Below are positions 23,695 to 31,302 of a stretch of 64,000 bases of DNA, one piece after another (position 1 is the first letter of the stretch; every line of letters begins with the position of its first letter). A program made the position numbers and the translations under genes. The DNA is taken from NCBI RefSeq assembly GCF_031455295.1, contig NZ_JAVDSL010000001.1, positions 2,108,001-2,172,000 of the forward strand. Direction: 5' to 3'. Under the pieces are notes generated by a model, which did no database searches, was not told the origin of the DNA, and saw nothing but the letters and a program-made list of their open reading frames with translations. The stretch is from Leifsonia sp. 1010 (lineage in GTDB: Bacteria > Actinomycetota > Actinomycetes > Actinomycetales > Microbacteriaceae).

Positions 23695-25145
23695 CCGCTG
23701 CGCAAGCTCACCGGCGGTACCAGGTCGCCGACCTCCGACCGCACCCAGACGTCGCCCGTCTCCCGCTTCTCGGCGTGCGTGCTGAAGCGGTACAGGAACA
23801 TCCGGGCGCGGATCGCCCGCGGCGGCACCCCGCCGAACGGGTCGTGCCGGAGGAGTTTCAGGGTCGGCCGGTCCGCCTCGAGCAGGCGCAGCAGAAGCAC
23901 CTCGAACCAGGGCGAGTCGCGCGAGCCGAGCGCCAGGAACCACATCAGCCAGTCGAGCCGCAGGTGGTACGGCGCGAACTGGCGCGGGATGCGGTGCACA
24001 TCGCCGGGCTTGCCCTTGAAGGCGTACTCCAGCCAGAGCGCATCCGGGTCACCCGGGTCGTCGGTCGTTCCCTCGACGACGACCTCGTAGCGCTCCTTCG
24101 TGACGCTGCCGAACGCTCCGTACGCGTTCACCAGGTGCCAACGGTTGAAGCTCGCGTTCATCAGCTGCCGGCGCGAGAACAGGTTCTTCAGCGGCGGCCA
24201 GCTCAGGACCACCAGGAAGACGGTCGCCGCCACCGCCACCACCGCGTACCAGAGAGGGACGTCGGAGGCGCCGAGCCCGCCGACCTCAGCTCCACCGAAC
24301 AGCCACGAGAACACCGGGTCGCTGATCCCGGCGAACGCGAGCACGATCGTGATCCAGTTCAGCCACGCGAAGTTGCCGGTGAGCACCAGCCACAGCTGCG
24401 TGAGGATCATGACGCCCGCGGCGACGCTCGCGACCGGCTGCGGGAAGAACAGGAACCACGGCACGATCAGCTGCGCGAAGTGGTTGCCCAGCACCTCCAC
24501 CCGGTGGAACCACTTCGGCAGCAGGTGCGCGGAGCGGCTGAGCGGGTTCGGCATGGGCTGCGTCTCGTGGTGGTAGTACAGCGCGGTGAGGTCGCGCCAT
24601 GAGCGGTCGCCGCGCATCTTGATCATCCCGGCGCCGAACTCCAGCCGGAACACCAGCCAGCGGACGAAGAAGACGATGGTGATCGGGGGAGCGGTGTCCC
24701 ACGCGCCGAGGAAGGCGACGATGAACCCCGCCTCGCAGAGCAGGCTCTCCCAGCCGAAGCCGTAGAAGGTCTGCCCGATGTTCACGATCGAGAGGTAGAG
24801 GAACCACACGATCAGGAAGACGGGGACGAAGACGTAGGTGGGCGCGAGCTGCACCACGCCGGCGACGATCAGCGCCGAGAGCACCGCCCCCGTCCAGGCG
24901 ACCGTGCGCAGCAGCCGGTCCGAGTAGCGCCAACGGAACAGCGTCGGCTGCTTCCGGGCGTAGGGATGCCGCAGGAAACGCCGGGCGGGCAGCAGACCGT
25001 TGTCGCCGAGCAGGGCCGGGAACTGGTTCACCGCCGACACGAACGCCACCAGGTACAGCGCGGCGACGCCGCGCTCCAGGATCTCGCGCGCGATCGTGTA
25101 GTCGTCGCCGGCCAGCCAGTCGGTCAGCCACGCGGGGAACTCCAT
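23688..25145 (-). CDS. Lipase maturation factor family membrane protein
   Basis: The 485-residue product belongs to the LMF1/LMF2-like family, named from the vertebrate factors needed for lipase folding. Bacterial members have no proven role. Characteristic blocks are FVRWLVFRLEFGAGMIKMRGDRSWRDLTALYYHHETQPMPNPLS in the centre, and near the C-terminus EYAFKGKPGDVHRIPRQFAPYHLRLDWLMWFLALG. About ten hydrophobic helices span the N-terminal two thirds. ATG 25145 is preferred over the GTG nine bases upstream because GGGGTGG sits at a suitable distance. It ends tail-to-tail with the hypothetical gene before it. Confidence 0.88.
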   Translation of the reverse strand: MEFPAWLTDWLAGDDYTIAREILERGVAALYLVAFVSAVNQFPALLGDNGLLPARRFLRHPYARKQPTLFRWRYSDRLLRTVAWTGAVLSALIVAGVVQLAPTYVFVPVFLIVWFLYLSIVNIGQTFYGFGWESLLCEAGFIVAFLGAWDTAPPITIVFFVRWLVFRLEFGAGMIKMRGDRSWRDLTALYYHHETQPMPNPLSRSAHLLPKWFHRVEVLGNHFAQLIVPWFLFFPQPVASVAAGVMILTQLWLVLTGNFAWLNWITIVLAFAGISDPVFSWLFGGAEVGGLGASDVPLWYAVVAVAATVFLVVLSWPPLKNLFSRRQLMNASFNRWHLVNAYGAFGSVTKERYEVVVEGTTDDPGDPDALWLEYAFKGKPGDVHRIPRQFAPYHLRLDWLMWFLALGSRDSPWFEVLLLRLLEADRPTLKLLRHDPFGGVPPRAIRARMFLYRFSTHAEKRETGDVWVRSEVGDLVPPVSLRSGQ

Positions 25146-25227
25146 CGACACCACCCCAGTCGTCGAACGCCCTCACCGTACGCCCGGGGCGGCGGGACGA
25201 CGAGTCCCGCCGACGTCAGAGTCGGGG

Positions 25228-25770
25228 TCAGAGCGGCACGGACGCGGCCTCGGCCACCCCGAACAGCTGGCCCGGGTAGCGGAGGCCGTCGAAGTACCGG
25301 TTCGTGTGCGCCACGATCTGCTCACCGGTGAGCTCCACGCCGTCCCACTCGCTGTCGGTGGTCGTATGGGCGTCGGAGACGAGCACCACGTCGTAGCCGC
25401 GCACGGCCGCGCTCTGCGCCGTCGTGCGCACGCAGTAGTCGCTCTGCGCTCCCGTCACGACGAGGCGGCCGACGTCGAGACGCTCCAGGATCTCGTCGAG
25501 GTCGGTGTCGGCGAAGGAGTCGCGATAGTGCTTCAGGATGCGGGGCTCGCCGTCGACGGGGACGAGACCGTCGGCGAGCTGCCAAGGCTCGCTGCCCTCC
25601 TCCATCCCGTCCTCCTCGTGCTGCACCCAGATCACCGGGGTGCCGGCCGCGCGGGCGCGGTCGACGAGCTGCCGGACGCGGGAGAGCACGCCGTCGGCGT
25701 CGAAGCAGCCGGGCAGGACGCCGTTCTGGAGGTCGATGACGAGCAGGGCGGAGGGCACGGTGTCGGTCAC
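25228..25770 (-). CDS. Isochorismatase-like cysteine hydrolase
   Basis: The 180-residue product is a typical isochorismatase-superfamily hydrolase with the catalytic triad D13 (LLVIDLQNG), K80 (ILKHYRDSF) and C113 ([12 protein letters not shown]), and the cis-peptide-containing turn VTGAQSD. Family members act on isochorismate, nicotinamide, ureidoacrylate or similar amides; the substrate is not evident, and no siderophore or NAD gene adjoins. The GTG at 25770 is used; a CAGGAT hexamer lies six bases upstream. It runs in the same direction as the EEP gene, 27 bases away. Confidence 0.88.
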   Translation of the reverse strand: MTDTVPSALLVIDLQNGVLPGCFDADGVLSRVRQLVDRARAAGTPVIWVQHEEDGMEEGSEPWQLADGLVPVDGEPRILKHYRDSFADTDLDEILERLDVGRLVVTGAQSDYCVRTTAQSAAVRGYDVVLVSDAHTTTDSEWDGVELTGEQIVAHTNRYFDGLRYPGQLFGVAEAASVPL

Positions 25771-25797
25771 GCCACCATCCTGCCAGCGGTCGCCCGG

Positions 25798-26475
25798 TCA
25801 GGCCGCGAGCTCGGCGTCCAGCCGGATGGGCCGGTGGTCCGACGCGCCGGCGGGAAGCACATCCACCCGCTCGATCTCGAAGCCGGTCGACGTTACGAAG
25901 TCGAAGTAGCCCGAGAAGAACTTGTAGCGCAGGTAGGTCGGCTGCGTCGTGCGCTTCAGCGTGTAGCCGGAGGTCGTGAGGTGCCGCTCGAGGCCCCGGA
26001 TGAACCAGGGATAGTTGAAGTCGCCGACCATGACGGCGGCGGTGCCGGGGGCGAGGGACCGCATCCCATCGTGGGCGGCGGCGATCTGCTTGCGCCGCAG
26101 CGAGTTCAGCGCGGTCAGAGGTGCGGCGTGGAACGATCCCACCAGGATCTCCTCGCCGTTGTCGCGGTCGCGCAGGTGCACGGCCAGCAGGCGCTCGTTG
26201 GCCGGCGCCAGCACGCGGTCGTGCAGTGACTTCTGGACGGCGAAGACCTGGCTGTGCAGGATCTCGTAGCGATCGTCGCGCACATAGACCGCGAGGCCCA
26301 GCCGGTTGGCCCGGGTGGTGTCCGCGAGCACCAGGTGGTGCAGGCGCTCGGGAAGGGCGTCGCTGTCGCATTCCTGCAGGCACAGGACGTCGACGTCGTA
26401 CGCCTCTGCGATGCCCGTCAGCTCCCCGCTCGCGGCGTGCTTGCGGAGGTTGTAGCTCACGATCCTCAGGGTCAT
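25798..26475 (-). CDS. Endonuclease/exonuclease/phosphatase (EEP) family protein
   Basis: A 225-residue EEP-fold protein. It shows RIVSYNLRKH (metal-site Asn), LCLQECDSD (catalytic Glu), VGSFHAAPL, the VMVGDFNYPW catalytic Asp-Asn and the terminal ASDHRPI Asp-His, all in the correct order. Members cleave DNA, RNA or phosphoesters of inositides and sphingolipids, so the substrate is open. Being divergent from a LigD-type polymerase gene suggests, but does not prove, a DNA-repair nuclease role. ATG 26475 is chosen because the conserved first strand begins two residues later. Confidence 0.85.
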   Translation of the reverse strand: MTLRIVSYNLRKHAASGELTGIAEAYDVDVLCLQECDSDALPERLHHLVLADTTRANRLGLAVYVRDDRYEILHSQVFAVQKSLHDRVLAPANERLLAVHLRDRDNGEEILVGSFHAAPLTALNSLRRKQIAAAHDGMRSLAPGTAAVMVGDFNYPWFIRGLERHLTTSGYTLKRTTQPTYLRYKFFSGYFDFVTSTGFEIERVDVLPAGASDHRPIRLDAELAA

Positions 26476-26629
26476 GCACCTCTTCTCGAAGGACCTCGTT
26501 CGCGGACGGCACGGATGCGCGCCCGCTCTGCCATTCTGTCCCACTTGTGAGACCGCTCAAGCGACGACGTGTGATCCCACAAGGAATTCACATCACGGAC
26601 ACCGGCGGTTCGGGCGGTACGGTGGTCGC

Positions 26630-27649
26630 ATGGCAGGCGGCGCTGTAGTCCTCACGGTCCCGGGTCCCGATGGCGACCGGGAGGTGCGGATCTCGAGCCC
26701 CGAGCGGGTGATCTTCCCCGAGGCCGGCATCACCAAGCTCGATCTCGCGAACTACCTCGTGGAGGTCGGCGACGCGTTCGTCCGCGCCAACGGCGACCGC
26801 CCGGTGTCGCTGCAGCGGTTCCCGGAGGGGATCGACGGGGAGCAGTTCTTCTCCAAGAACCCGCCGCGCGGGGTCCCGGACTACGTGCGCTCCGTGACGG
26901 TCACGTACCCGAGCGCGCGGTCGCATCCACAGCTCGTGATCGACGAACCGGCCGCCGCCGTCTGGGCCGCGCAGATGAACACGGTGGTGTTCCACCCGTG
27001 GCCGTCCCGCGCGGAGGACTCGGACAACCCGGACCAGTTCCGCATCGACCTCGACCCGCAGCCCGGGACGGGGTTCGCCGACGCCGTGCCCGCCGCCATC
27101 GAGCTGCGGAAGGTGCTGCAGGAGGCCGGGCTCACGGCGTTCATCAAGACCTCCGGCAACCGGGGACTCCACGTGTTCGCGCCGATCGTGGCGCAGCGCG
27201 AGTTCCTCGACGTCCGGCACGCCGTGATCGCCGCCGCGCGAGAGCTCGAGCGACGGATGCCGGACCGCGTGACCACGGCGTGGTGGAAGGAGGAGCGCGG
27301 AGAGCGCATCTTCGTCGACTTCAACCAGGCCAACCGCGACCGCACGATGGCCGGCGCGTACAGCCCGCGCGCGCTGCCGCACGCCTCCGTCTCGGCCCCG
27401 ATCACGTGGGAGGAGCTGGAGCACGTCGACCCGCGCGACTTCACCGTGCTGACCATGCCCGAGCGCCTGCGCACGGTCGGCGACCCGTGGGAGCACTTCG
27501 GTGCGGACCCCGGCACGATCGACGTGCTGCTCGGGTGGTGGGAGCGCGACCTGTCGGACGGCCTCGGCGAACTGCCGTTCCCTCCCGACTACCCCAAGAT
27601 GCCGGGGGAGCCGCCGCGCGTGCAGCCGAGCCGCGCGAAGAAGGCCTAG
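26630..27649 (+). CDS. LigD-type DNA polymerase/primase domain protein
   Basis: The 339-residue product is a stand-alone polymerase domain of the LigD/archaeo-eukaryotic primase family used in bacterial non-homologous end joining for gap filling with ribonucleotides. Catalytic aspartates are seen as D140 and D142 in FRIDLDPQPG. Also visible are FPEGIDGEQFFSKNPPRGVPDYV, the FIKTSGNRGLHVFAPI block and IFVDFNQANRDRTMAGAYSPRALPHASVSAPITWEEL. No ligase or phosphoesterase domain is fused. TACGGT lies six bases before the ATG, suggesting a leaderless mRNA. The convergent udgX and ligC genes make this a repair island; no Ku gene is in the window. Confidence 0.93.
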   Translation: MAGGAVVLTVPGPDGDREVRISSPERVIFPEAGITKLDLANYLVEVGDAFVRANGDRPVSLQRFPEGIDGEQFFSKNPPRGVPDYVRSVTVTYPSARSHPQLVIDEPAAAVWAAQMNTVVFHPWPSRAEDSDNPDQFRIDLDPQPGTGFADAVPAAIELRKVLQEAGLTAFIKTSGNRGLHVFAPIVAQREFLDVRHAVIAAARELERRMPDRVTTAWWKEERGERIFVDFNQANRDRTMAGAYSPRALPHASVSAPITWEELEHVDPRDFTVLTMPERLRTVGDPWEHFGADPGTIDVLLGWWERDLSDGLGELPFPPDYPKMPGEPPRVQPSRAKKA

Positions 27650-27653
27650 CTGC

Positions 27654-28301
27654 TCAGTCCGCCGCGAGGTCGGCGGCCGCCTTCGCCGCCCTCTCCAGGT
27701 CGCCGACGAACGCGTCGAACGCGGCATCCCATCCCGGATCATCGCGCAGTCGCAGCAGGGCGGACGGGTGCGTCGTGACGAGAACAGGCCGGCCCTCCGC
27801 GGACTCCTGGACGCGTCCCCGCTCCTCCTGGATGCGCGCCGGGCGCCCGAGGACGCTGCGCGCGGCCGTCGCGCCCAGGCAGACGACGAGCCGGGGGCGG
27901 ACCGCCGCGAACTCCGCCTCCAGCCACGGGTGGCAGGCGACGATGTTGCCGACGGCGGGCTTCTCGTGGATGCGCCGCTTGCCCTGCCGGTGGAAACGGA
28001 AGTGCTTCACCGCGTTGGTGACGTACACGTCGCCGCGGTCGATGCCCGCAGCCTCCAGCGCCTGGTCGAGCAGGCGCCCGGCCGGGCCGACGAACGGCTC
28101 GCCCTCGAGATCCTCCCGGTCGCCGGGCTGTTCGCCGACGAGCGCGAGCGGGGCGCCGGCGCGGCCCGCGGAAAAGACGACCTGCGTCGCGTCGCGGTAC
28201 AGCTCGCAGCCACGGCAGTCCGGTGCGGCGGCCCGGAGGCTCCGCAGGTCGCGTTTCTCGGGGAGGAACTCGTCGGCTCCCGGTCTCTCGACATCCGCCA
28301 T
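27654..28301 (-). CDS. udgX: UdgX-family uracil-DNA glycosylase
   Basis: The 215-residue product has the UdgX hallmark: the R-loop KRRIH (K108-H112), in which the His forms a covalent bond with the abasic sugar after uracil removal in the mycobacterial enzyme. Motif 1 is GEQPGDREDLEGEPFVGPAGRLLDQAL, with GEQPG as in this family. Four Cys (C29, C32, C123 and C141) are placed as expected for a 4Fe-4S cluster. The start could be ATG 28301 or the GTG at 28310, which has a better-placed GGTGG. It probably shares a transcript with ligC 64 bases upstream and converges with the LigD polymerase gene four bases apart. Confidence 0.93.
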   Translation of the reverse strand: MADVERPGADEFLPEKRDLRSLRAAAPDCRGCELYRDATQVVFSAGRAGAPLALVGEQPGDREDLEGEPFVGPAGRLLDQALEAAGIDRGDVYVTNAVKHFRFHRQGKRRIHEKPAVGNIVACHPWLEAEFAAVRPRLVVCLGATAARSVLGRPARIQEERGRVQESAEGRPVLVTTHPSALLRLRDDPGWDAAFDAFVGDLERAAKAAADLAAD

Positions 28302-28365
28302 GCGGATCACGGAACCACCGCCGGGCGCGTCTGGCAACGCCCTGGCGGCGCTGTCGGGCGCCGGA

Positions 28366-29430
28366 TCAGGTCAGCACGTCGCCCAGGTCGTACGCGATCG
28401 GCCGGTCCAGCTGCTCGAAGGTGCACGACCGTGCCTCGCGGTCCGGCCGCCAGCGCTCGAACTGCGCCGTGTGCCGGAAGCGCATCCCCTCCATCTGGTC
28501 GTACCGCACCTCGAGAACGCGCTCGGGGCGCAGCCGCACGAACGACACGTCCTTGCTGCCCGAGAAGCGGCTCCGGTCGGTCTCGCCGGTGACGGCCGCC
28601 CCACTCTCGTCGCGCTCCACCAGCGGCTCCAGCTCGTCGATCAGGGACAGCCGCTTCGCGTCGGTGAACGCCGAGACGCCGCCCACGTTGCGCAGCTGCC
28701 CGTCGTCGTCGAACAGCCCGACGAGCAGGGAGCCGACGCCGCGGCCGCTGGTGTGGATGCGGTACCCCAGCGCCACGACATCGGCTGTCCGGTGGTGCTT
28801 GATCTTGAGCATCGTGCGCTTGTTCGGGGCATAGGGACCGGCCAGCGGCTTCGCGACGACGCCATCCAGCCCGGCGCCCTCGAACTCGACCAGCCAGCGG
28901 CGAGCGAGGTCGACATCCGTCGTGGTGCGGGTCAGCTGAATCGGAGCGGGCAGGTCGCCGGCGAATTCCTCGAGCGCGGCCCGACGGTCGGCGAACGGCC
29001 GGTCGACGTACGACTCATCGCCGATGGCGAGCAGATCGAACGCGACGAACGTGGCCGGTGTCTGCTCCGACAGCAGCTTCACGCGGCTCGCGGCCGGATG
29101 GATGCGCTGCGACAGCGCCTCCCAGTCGAGCCGCTGCTTGCCGGGCTCGCCGGTCGGCACCACGATCTCGCCGTCGAGCACGCACGGGCCGGGAAGGATG
29201 CTGCGGAACGCCTCCACGAGCTCGGGGAAGTACCGCGTCAGCATCTTCGAGCCCCGGCTGCCGATCTCCACCGACTCCACCGCGCCGTCGCCCTCGGCGT
29301 AGACGATGGCCCGGAAGCCGTCCCACTTCGGCTCGTAGCTGAGGCCGCCGGCCACGCTGTCGGGCTCGGGAACGGCGGGAACCGCCTTCGCGAGCATCGG
29401 GGCGATCGGGGACGAGGCGGAGGGTCGCAT
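28366..29430 (-). CDS. ligC: ATP-dependent DNA ligase (LigC type)
   Basis: The 354-residue product is a minimal ATP-dependent ligase: nucleotidyltransferase domain with the adenylation lysine K35 in YEPKWDGFRA, then motif III (FVAFDLLAIGDESYVDRP), motif IV (GLDGVVAKPLAGPYAPNKR), motif V (MLKIKHHRTADVVALGYR) and an OB-fold with RHTAQFERWRPDREARSCTFEQL. This layout matches the LigC group of actinobacteria, linked to base-excision and minor end-joining repair. No N-terminal DNA-binding domain is present. It is followed by udgX on the same strand. The ATG at 29430 starts the family domain; a GGAG lies very close upstream. Confidence 0.9.
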   Translation of the reverse strand: MRPSASSPIAPMLAKAVPAVPEPDSVAGGLSYEPKWDGFRAIVYAEGDGAVESVEIGSRGSKMLTRYFPELVEAFRSILPGPCVLDGEIVVPTGEPGKQRLDWEALSQRIHPAASRVKLLSEQTPATFVAFDLLAIGDESYVDRPFADRRAALEEFAGDLPAPIQLTRTTTDVDLARRWLVEFEGAGLDGVVAKPLAGPYAPNKRTMLKIKHHRTADVVALGYRIHTSGRGVGSLLVGLFDDDGQLRNVGGVSAFTDAKRLSLIDELEPLVERDESGAAVTGETDRSRFSGSKDVSFVRLRPERVLEVRYDQMEGMRFRHTAQFERWRPDREARSCTFEQLDRPIAYDLGDVLT

Positions 29431-29518
29431 GCTCCGATCATGCCGCGAACCACCGACCTCGGGAAGGGATGCGGCCATGCTCTCGGCACGCTGAGGATGC
29501 GCTCACAGCCGTTGGTGC

Positions 29519-29537
29519 TTAGGTAAGGCTCGCCTAT
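29519..29537 (+). promoter_or_regulatory. DtxR/IdeR iron box
   Basis: The sequence matches 15 of 19 positions of the DtxR/IdeR consensus TTAGGTTAGGCTAACCTAA. It lies 13 bases before the start of the SIP-domain gene, over its promoter, so that gene should be repressed by iron. Confidence 0.82.
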
Positions 29538-29550
29538 ACTCGGACGCGAG

Positions 29551-29997
29551 ATGTACCGTCCCGATCACGCCACCCACACCGCCTCGACCGCGCACCACGA
29601 CGACCGCGTGCAGTTCCTGGTCGTCGGGGATGAGACCTCGCTCCCCGAGCTGGAGGCCGAGCTCGCGCTCCTCCCGCTGTGCGCGCGCGGCCGCGTGTTC
29701 GTCGAGGTCGGGGAGCCGTCGGAGATCACCCCGCTGGCGACGCCGATGCGCATGACGGTCACCTGGCTGGTCCGCTCGCACCGCAGCGGCCGACCGGGCA
29801 CGGGCGAGTCGTGCGCCCGCGGCGAGGCCGGCGCCCGCGCCGTGCGCGCCTGGTGCGACGAGATGCTGTGCGACGGGCCGGGCGAAACGCGTGCGATCGT
29901 GACCGGCGGGTTCGCGCTCGCGACCGAGGTGCGCGACCACCTCATCCACTCGGTCGGCATGTCCGCCGACGCCGTCGCGGCGCCGTCCTTCCACTGA
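29551..29997 (+). CDS. SIP-domain (siderophore-interacting) protein, stand-alone reductase domain
   Basis: The 148-residue product corresponds only to the C-terminal SIP/NAD(P)H-binding half of siderophore-interacting ferric reductases. The visible parts are VQFLVVGDETSLPELEAELALLP, GRVFVEVGEPSEI, VTWLVRS, and a C-terminal AIVTGGFALATEVRDHLI. The FAD-binding N-terminal domain found in full-length proteins of about 270 residues is absent, so it either works with a separate flavin domain or has another role. Iron-dependent repression is strongly suggested by the adjacent iron box. The ATG at 29551 lies 13 bases after that box, leaving little room for a leader; no ribosome binding site is evident. 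Confidence 0.8.
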   Translation: MYRPDHATHTASTAHHDDRVQFLVVGDETSLPELEAELALLPLCARGRVFVEVGEPSEITPLATPMRMTVTWLVRSHRSGRPGTGESCARGEAGARAVRAWCDEMLCDGPGETRAIVTGGFALATEVRDHLIHSVGMSADAVAAPSFH

Positions 29998-30016
29998 CGT
30001 TCCGCCACCCGCCGTT

Positions 30017-30071
30017 CGTGGGTCGCAACACGCCGTTATGGCGCGGCCATAACGGCGTGTTGCGACCCACG
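30017..30071. terminator. Perfect 26-bp stem palindrome (dispersed family 2, copy 2)
   Basis: Two perfectly complementary 26-base arms (30017-30042 and 30046-30071) surround a 3-base loop between the convergent SIP and SDR genes. The stem contains CGCAACACGCCGT, the core shared with the element at 14711-14758. Its position between convergent stop codons suits a bidirectional terminator, but the arm length and shared core suggest a repeated genomic element. Confidence 0.85.
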
Positions 30072-30079
30072 GAAGCGGA

Positions 30080-30925
30080 TCAGGCGGGGACGTCCAGCCC
30101 GACCAGCGCCTCGCTCGCGGCCCACAGGTCGCGTCCCAGCTGGCCGTTGCGGGCCTGCGGATTGACGCGGCCGTTCGCGGTCAGGCGGTCGAAGTACGTG
30201 CCGGTCGGGGCGCCGACCCGCGCCGGCCCGGCGAGGAACAGCAGGGGAGCGGCACCGGCAGCGACCGAGATGCCGAAGCTGCTGCGCGTCACCAGGTGGC
30301 CGAAGCGGATCAGCGGCGACGAGTTGCCGAAATTGGTGGCGATGGTTCCGGGATGGAACGAGTAGGCGCCCACGCCCGTCCCGGTCAGGCGCTCGGCCAG
30401 CTCGGCGGCGAACAGGATGGTCGCGAGCTTCGCTGTGCCGTACGCGCGCCAGCCGCCCTGCCAGGGGCGCCGCTCCCAGTCCAGATCGTCCACGCGAAGG
30501 TTGCCGAACCGATTGGCGAGACTCGCGGTGGAGACGACACGGACATCACGCCCGGACGCCGCGGTCTCGATGAGCCGCGGGCGCAGCAGCGCGGTGAGCA
30601 GGAAGGGGGCGAGGTGGTTGGCCTGGATGGTGCGCTCGTGCCCGTCCACCGTCAGCTCGCGCTCGTGATACAGCCCGCCGGCGTTGTTCGCGAGCACGTC
30701 GATCGTCTCGTACCGGTCGAGCAGAGCGGCCGCGAGGGCGCGGACGTCGTCGAGGCGCTCGAAGTCGGCGAGGAACGGCGTCGCTCCGATGCGCTCCGCG
30801 ACCCCGCGGGTGCGCTCCGGGTTGCGGCCGACGACCGCGACCTCGTCGCCGCCCGCCTTCAGTTGCTCGGCCGCCACGGCTCCGATGCCGGAGCTCGCCC
30901 CCGTGATCACGATGGTGCGCGTCAT
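30080..30925 (-). CDS. SDR family oxidoreductase (retinol-dehydrogenase-like)
   Basis: The 281-residue product is a classical short-chain dehydrogenase. The marks are TGASSGIG (residues 8-15), VLANNAGG, the catalytic VVSTAS and YGTAK, and a FHPGTIATNF loop. The layout resembles the retinol-dehydrogenase/WW-oxidoreductase-like SDRs common in actinobacteria; substrate unknown. The first four bases of its gene overlap the stop of the upstream HExxH protein gene (ATGA), so it is the third gene of a tightly coupled operon with the disulfide oxidoreductase. Confidence 0.88.
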   Translation of the reverse strand: MTRTIVITGASSGIGAVAAEQLKAGGDEVAVVGRNPERTRGVAERIGATPFLADFERLDDVRALAAALLDRYETIDVLANNAGGLYHERELTVDGHERTIQANHLAPFLLTALLRPRLIETAASGRDVRVVSTASLANRFGNLRVDDLDWERRPWQGGWRAYGTAKLATILFAAELAERLTGTGVGAYSFHPGTIATNFGNSSPLIRFGHLVTRSSFGISVAAGAAPLLFLAGPARVGAPTGTYFDRLTANGRVNPQARNGQLGRDLWAASEALVGLDVPA

Positions 30926-31302
30926 CGGTACCCGCCTTTCTCGAGGCCAGCCTCGATCTCGAATCGGTTGCGGAGGGGATCGCGGCCGGCCACGAAGTAG
31001 AGCAGCGGGAACAGCATCCCGTACCGCTGCCACTGCCGTTTGTGGATCGCCTCGTGCTCCAGCACGTCGTCGCTCACGTTGTGGTCGGTGAGGTAGACGC
31101 CGCCGACGCACGACCCTCCGCGGCCGAAGGTCGCCTTCGGCATGCCGCGGAACACGGTGAGGCCGGCCCTGCGCTCGATCCGCCCGGTGCTCCAGAGGAA
31201 CCCCCAGGTCAGGCCGACCGCGGTCGCATAGAGGTATCCAGCGCGGCTCACCGGCGAATCCAGCAGGATGCGCCCGAGCGGCGTGCGGTCGAAGCCGCTC
31301 AC
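30922..31302 (-). CDS. Small membrane-anchored protein with HExxH motif
   Basis: The 126-residue product has one hydrophobic helix (about 18-38, AGYLYATAVGLTWGFLW) followed by a conserved soluble part. That part contains RGMPKATFGRGGSCVGGVYLTD and LEHEAIHKRQWQRYGM, in which HEAIH fits the HExxH zinc-binding pattern of metallopeptidases. A possible third ligand is not obvious. It may be a mini-protease or a zinc protein; some relatives carry an unsupported Fe-S oxidoreductase label. The GTG start at 31302 overlaps the upstream oxidoreductase stop (GTGA), and its stop overlaps the SDR start (ATGA). Both junctions imply co-translation. Confidence 0.72.
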   Translation of the reverse strand: MSGFDRTPLGRILLDSPVSRAGYLYATAVGLTWGFLWSTGRIERRAGLTVFRGMPKATFGRGGSCVGGVYLTDHNVSDDVLEHEAIHKRQWQRYGMLFPLLYFVAGRDPLRNRFEIEAGLEKGGYR

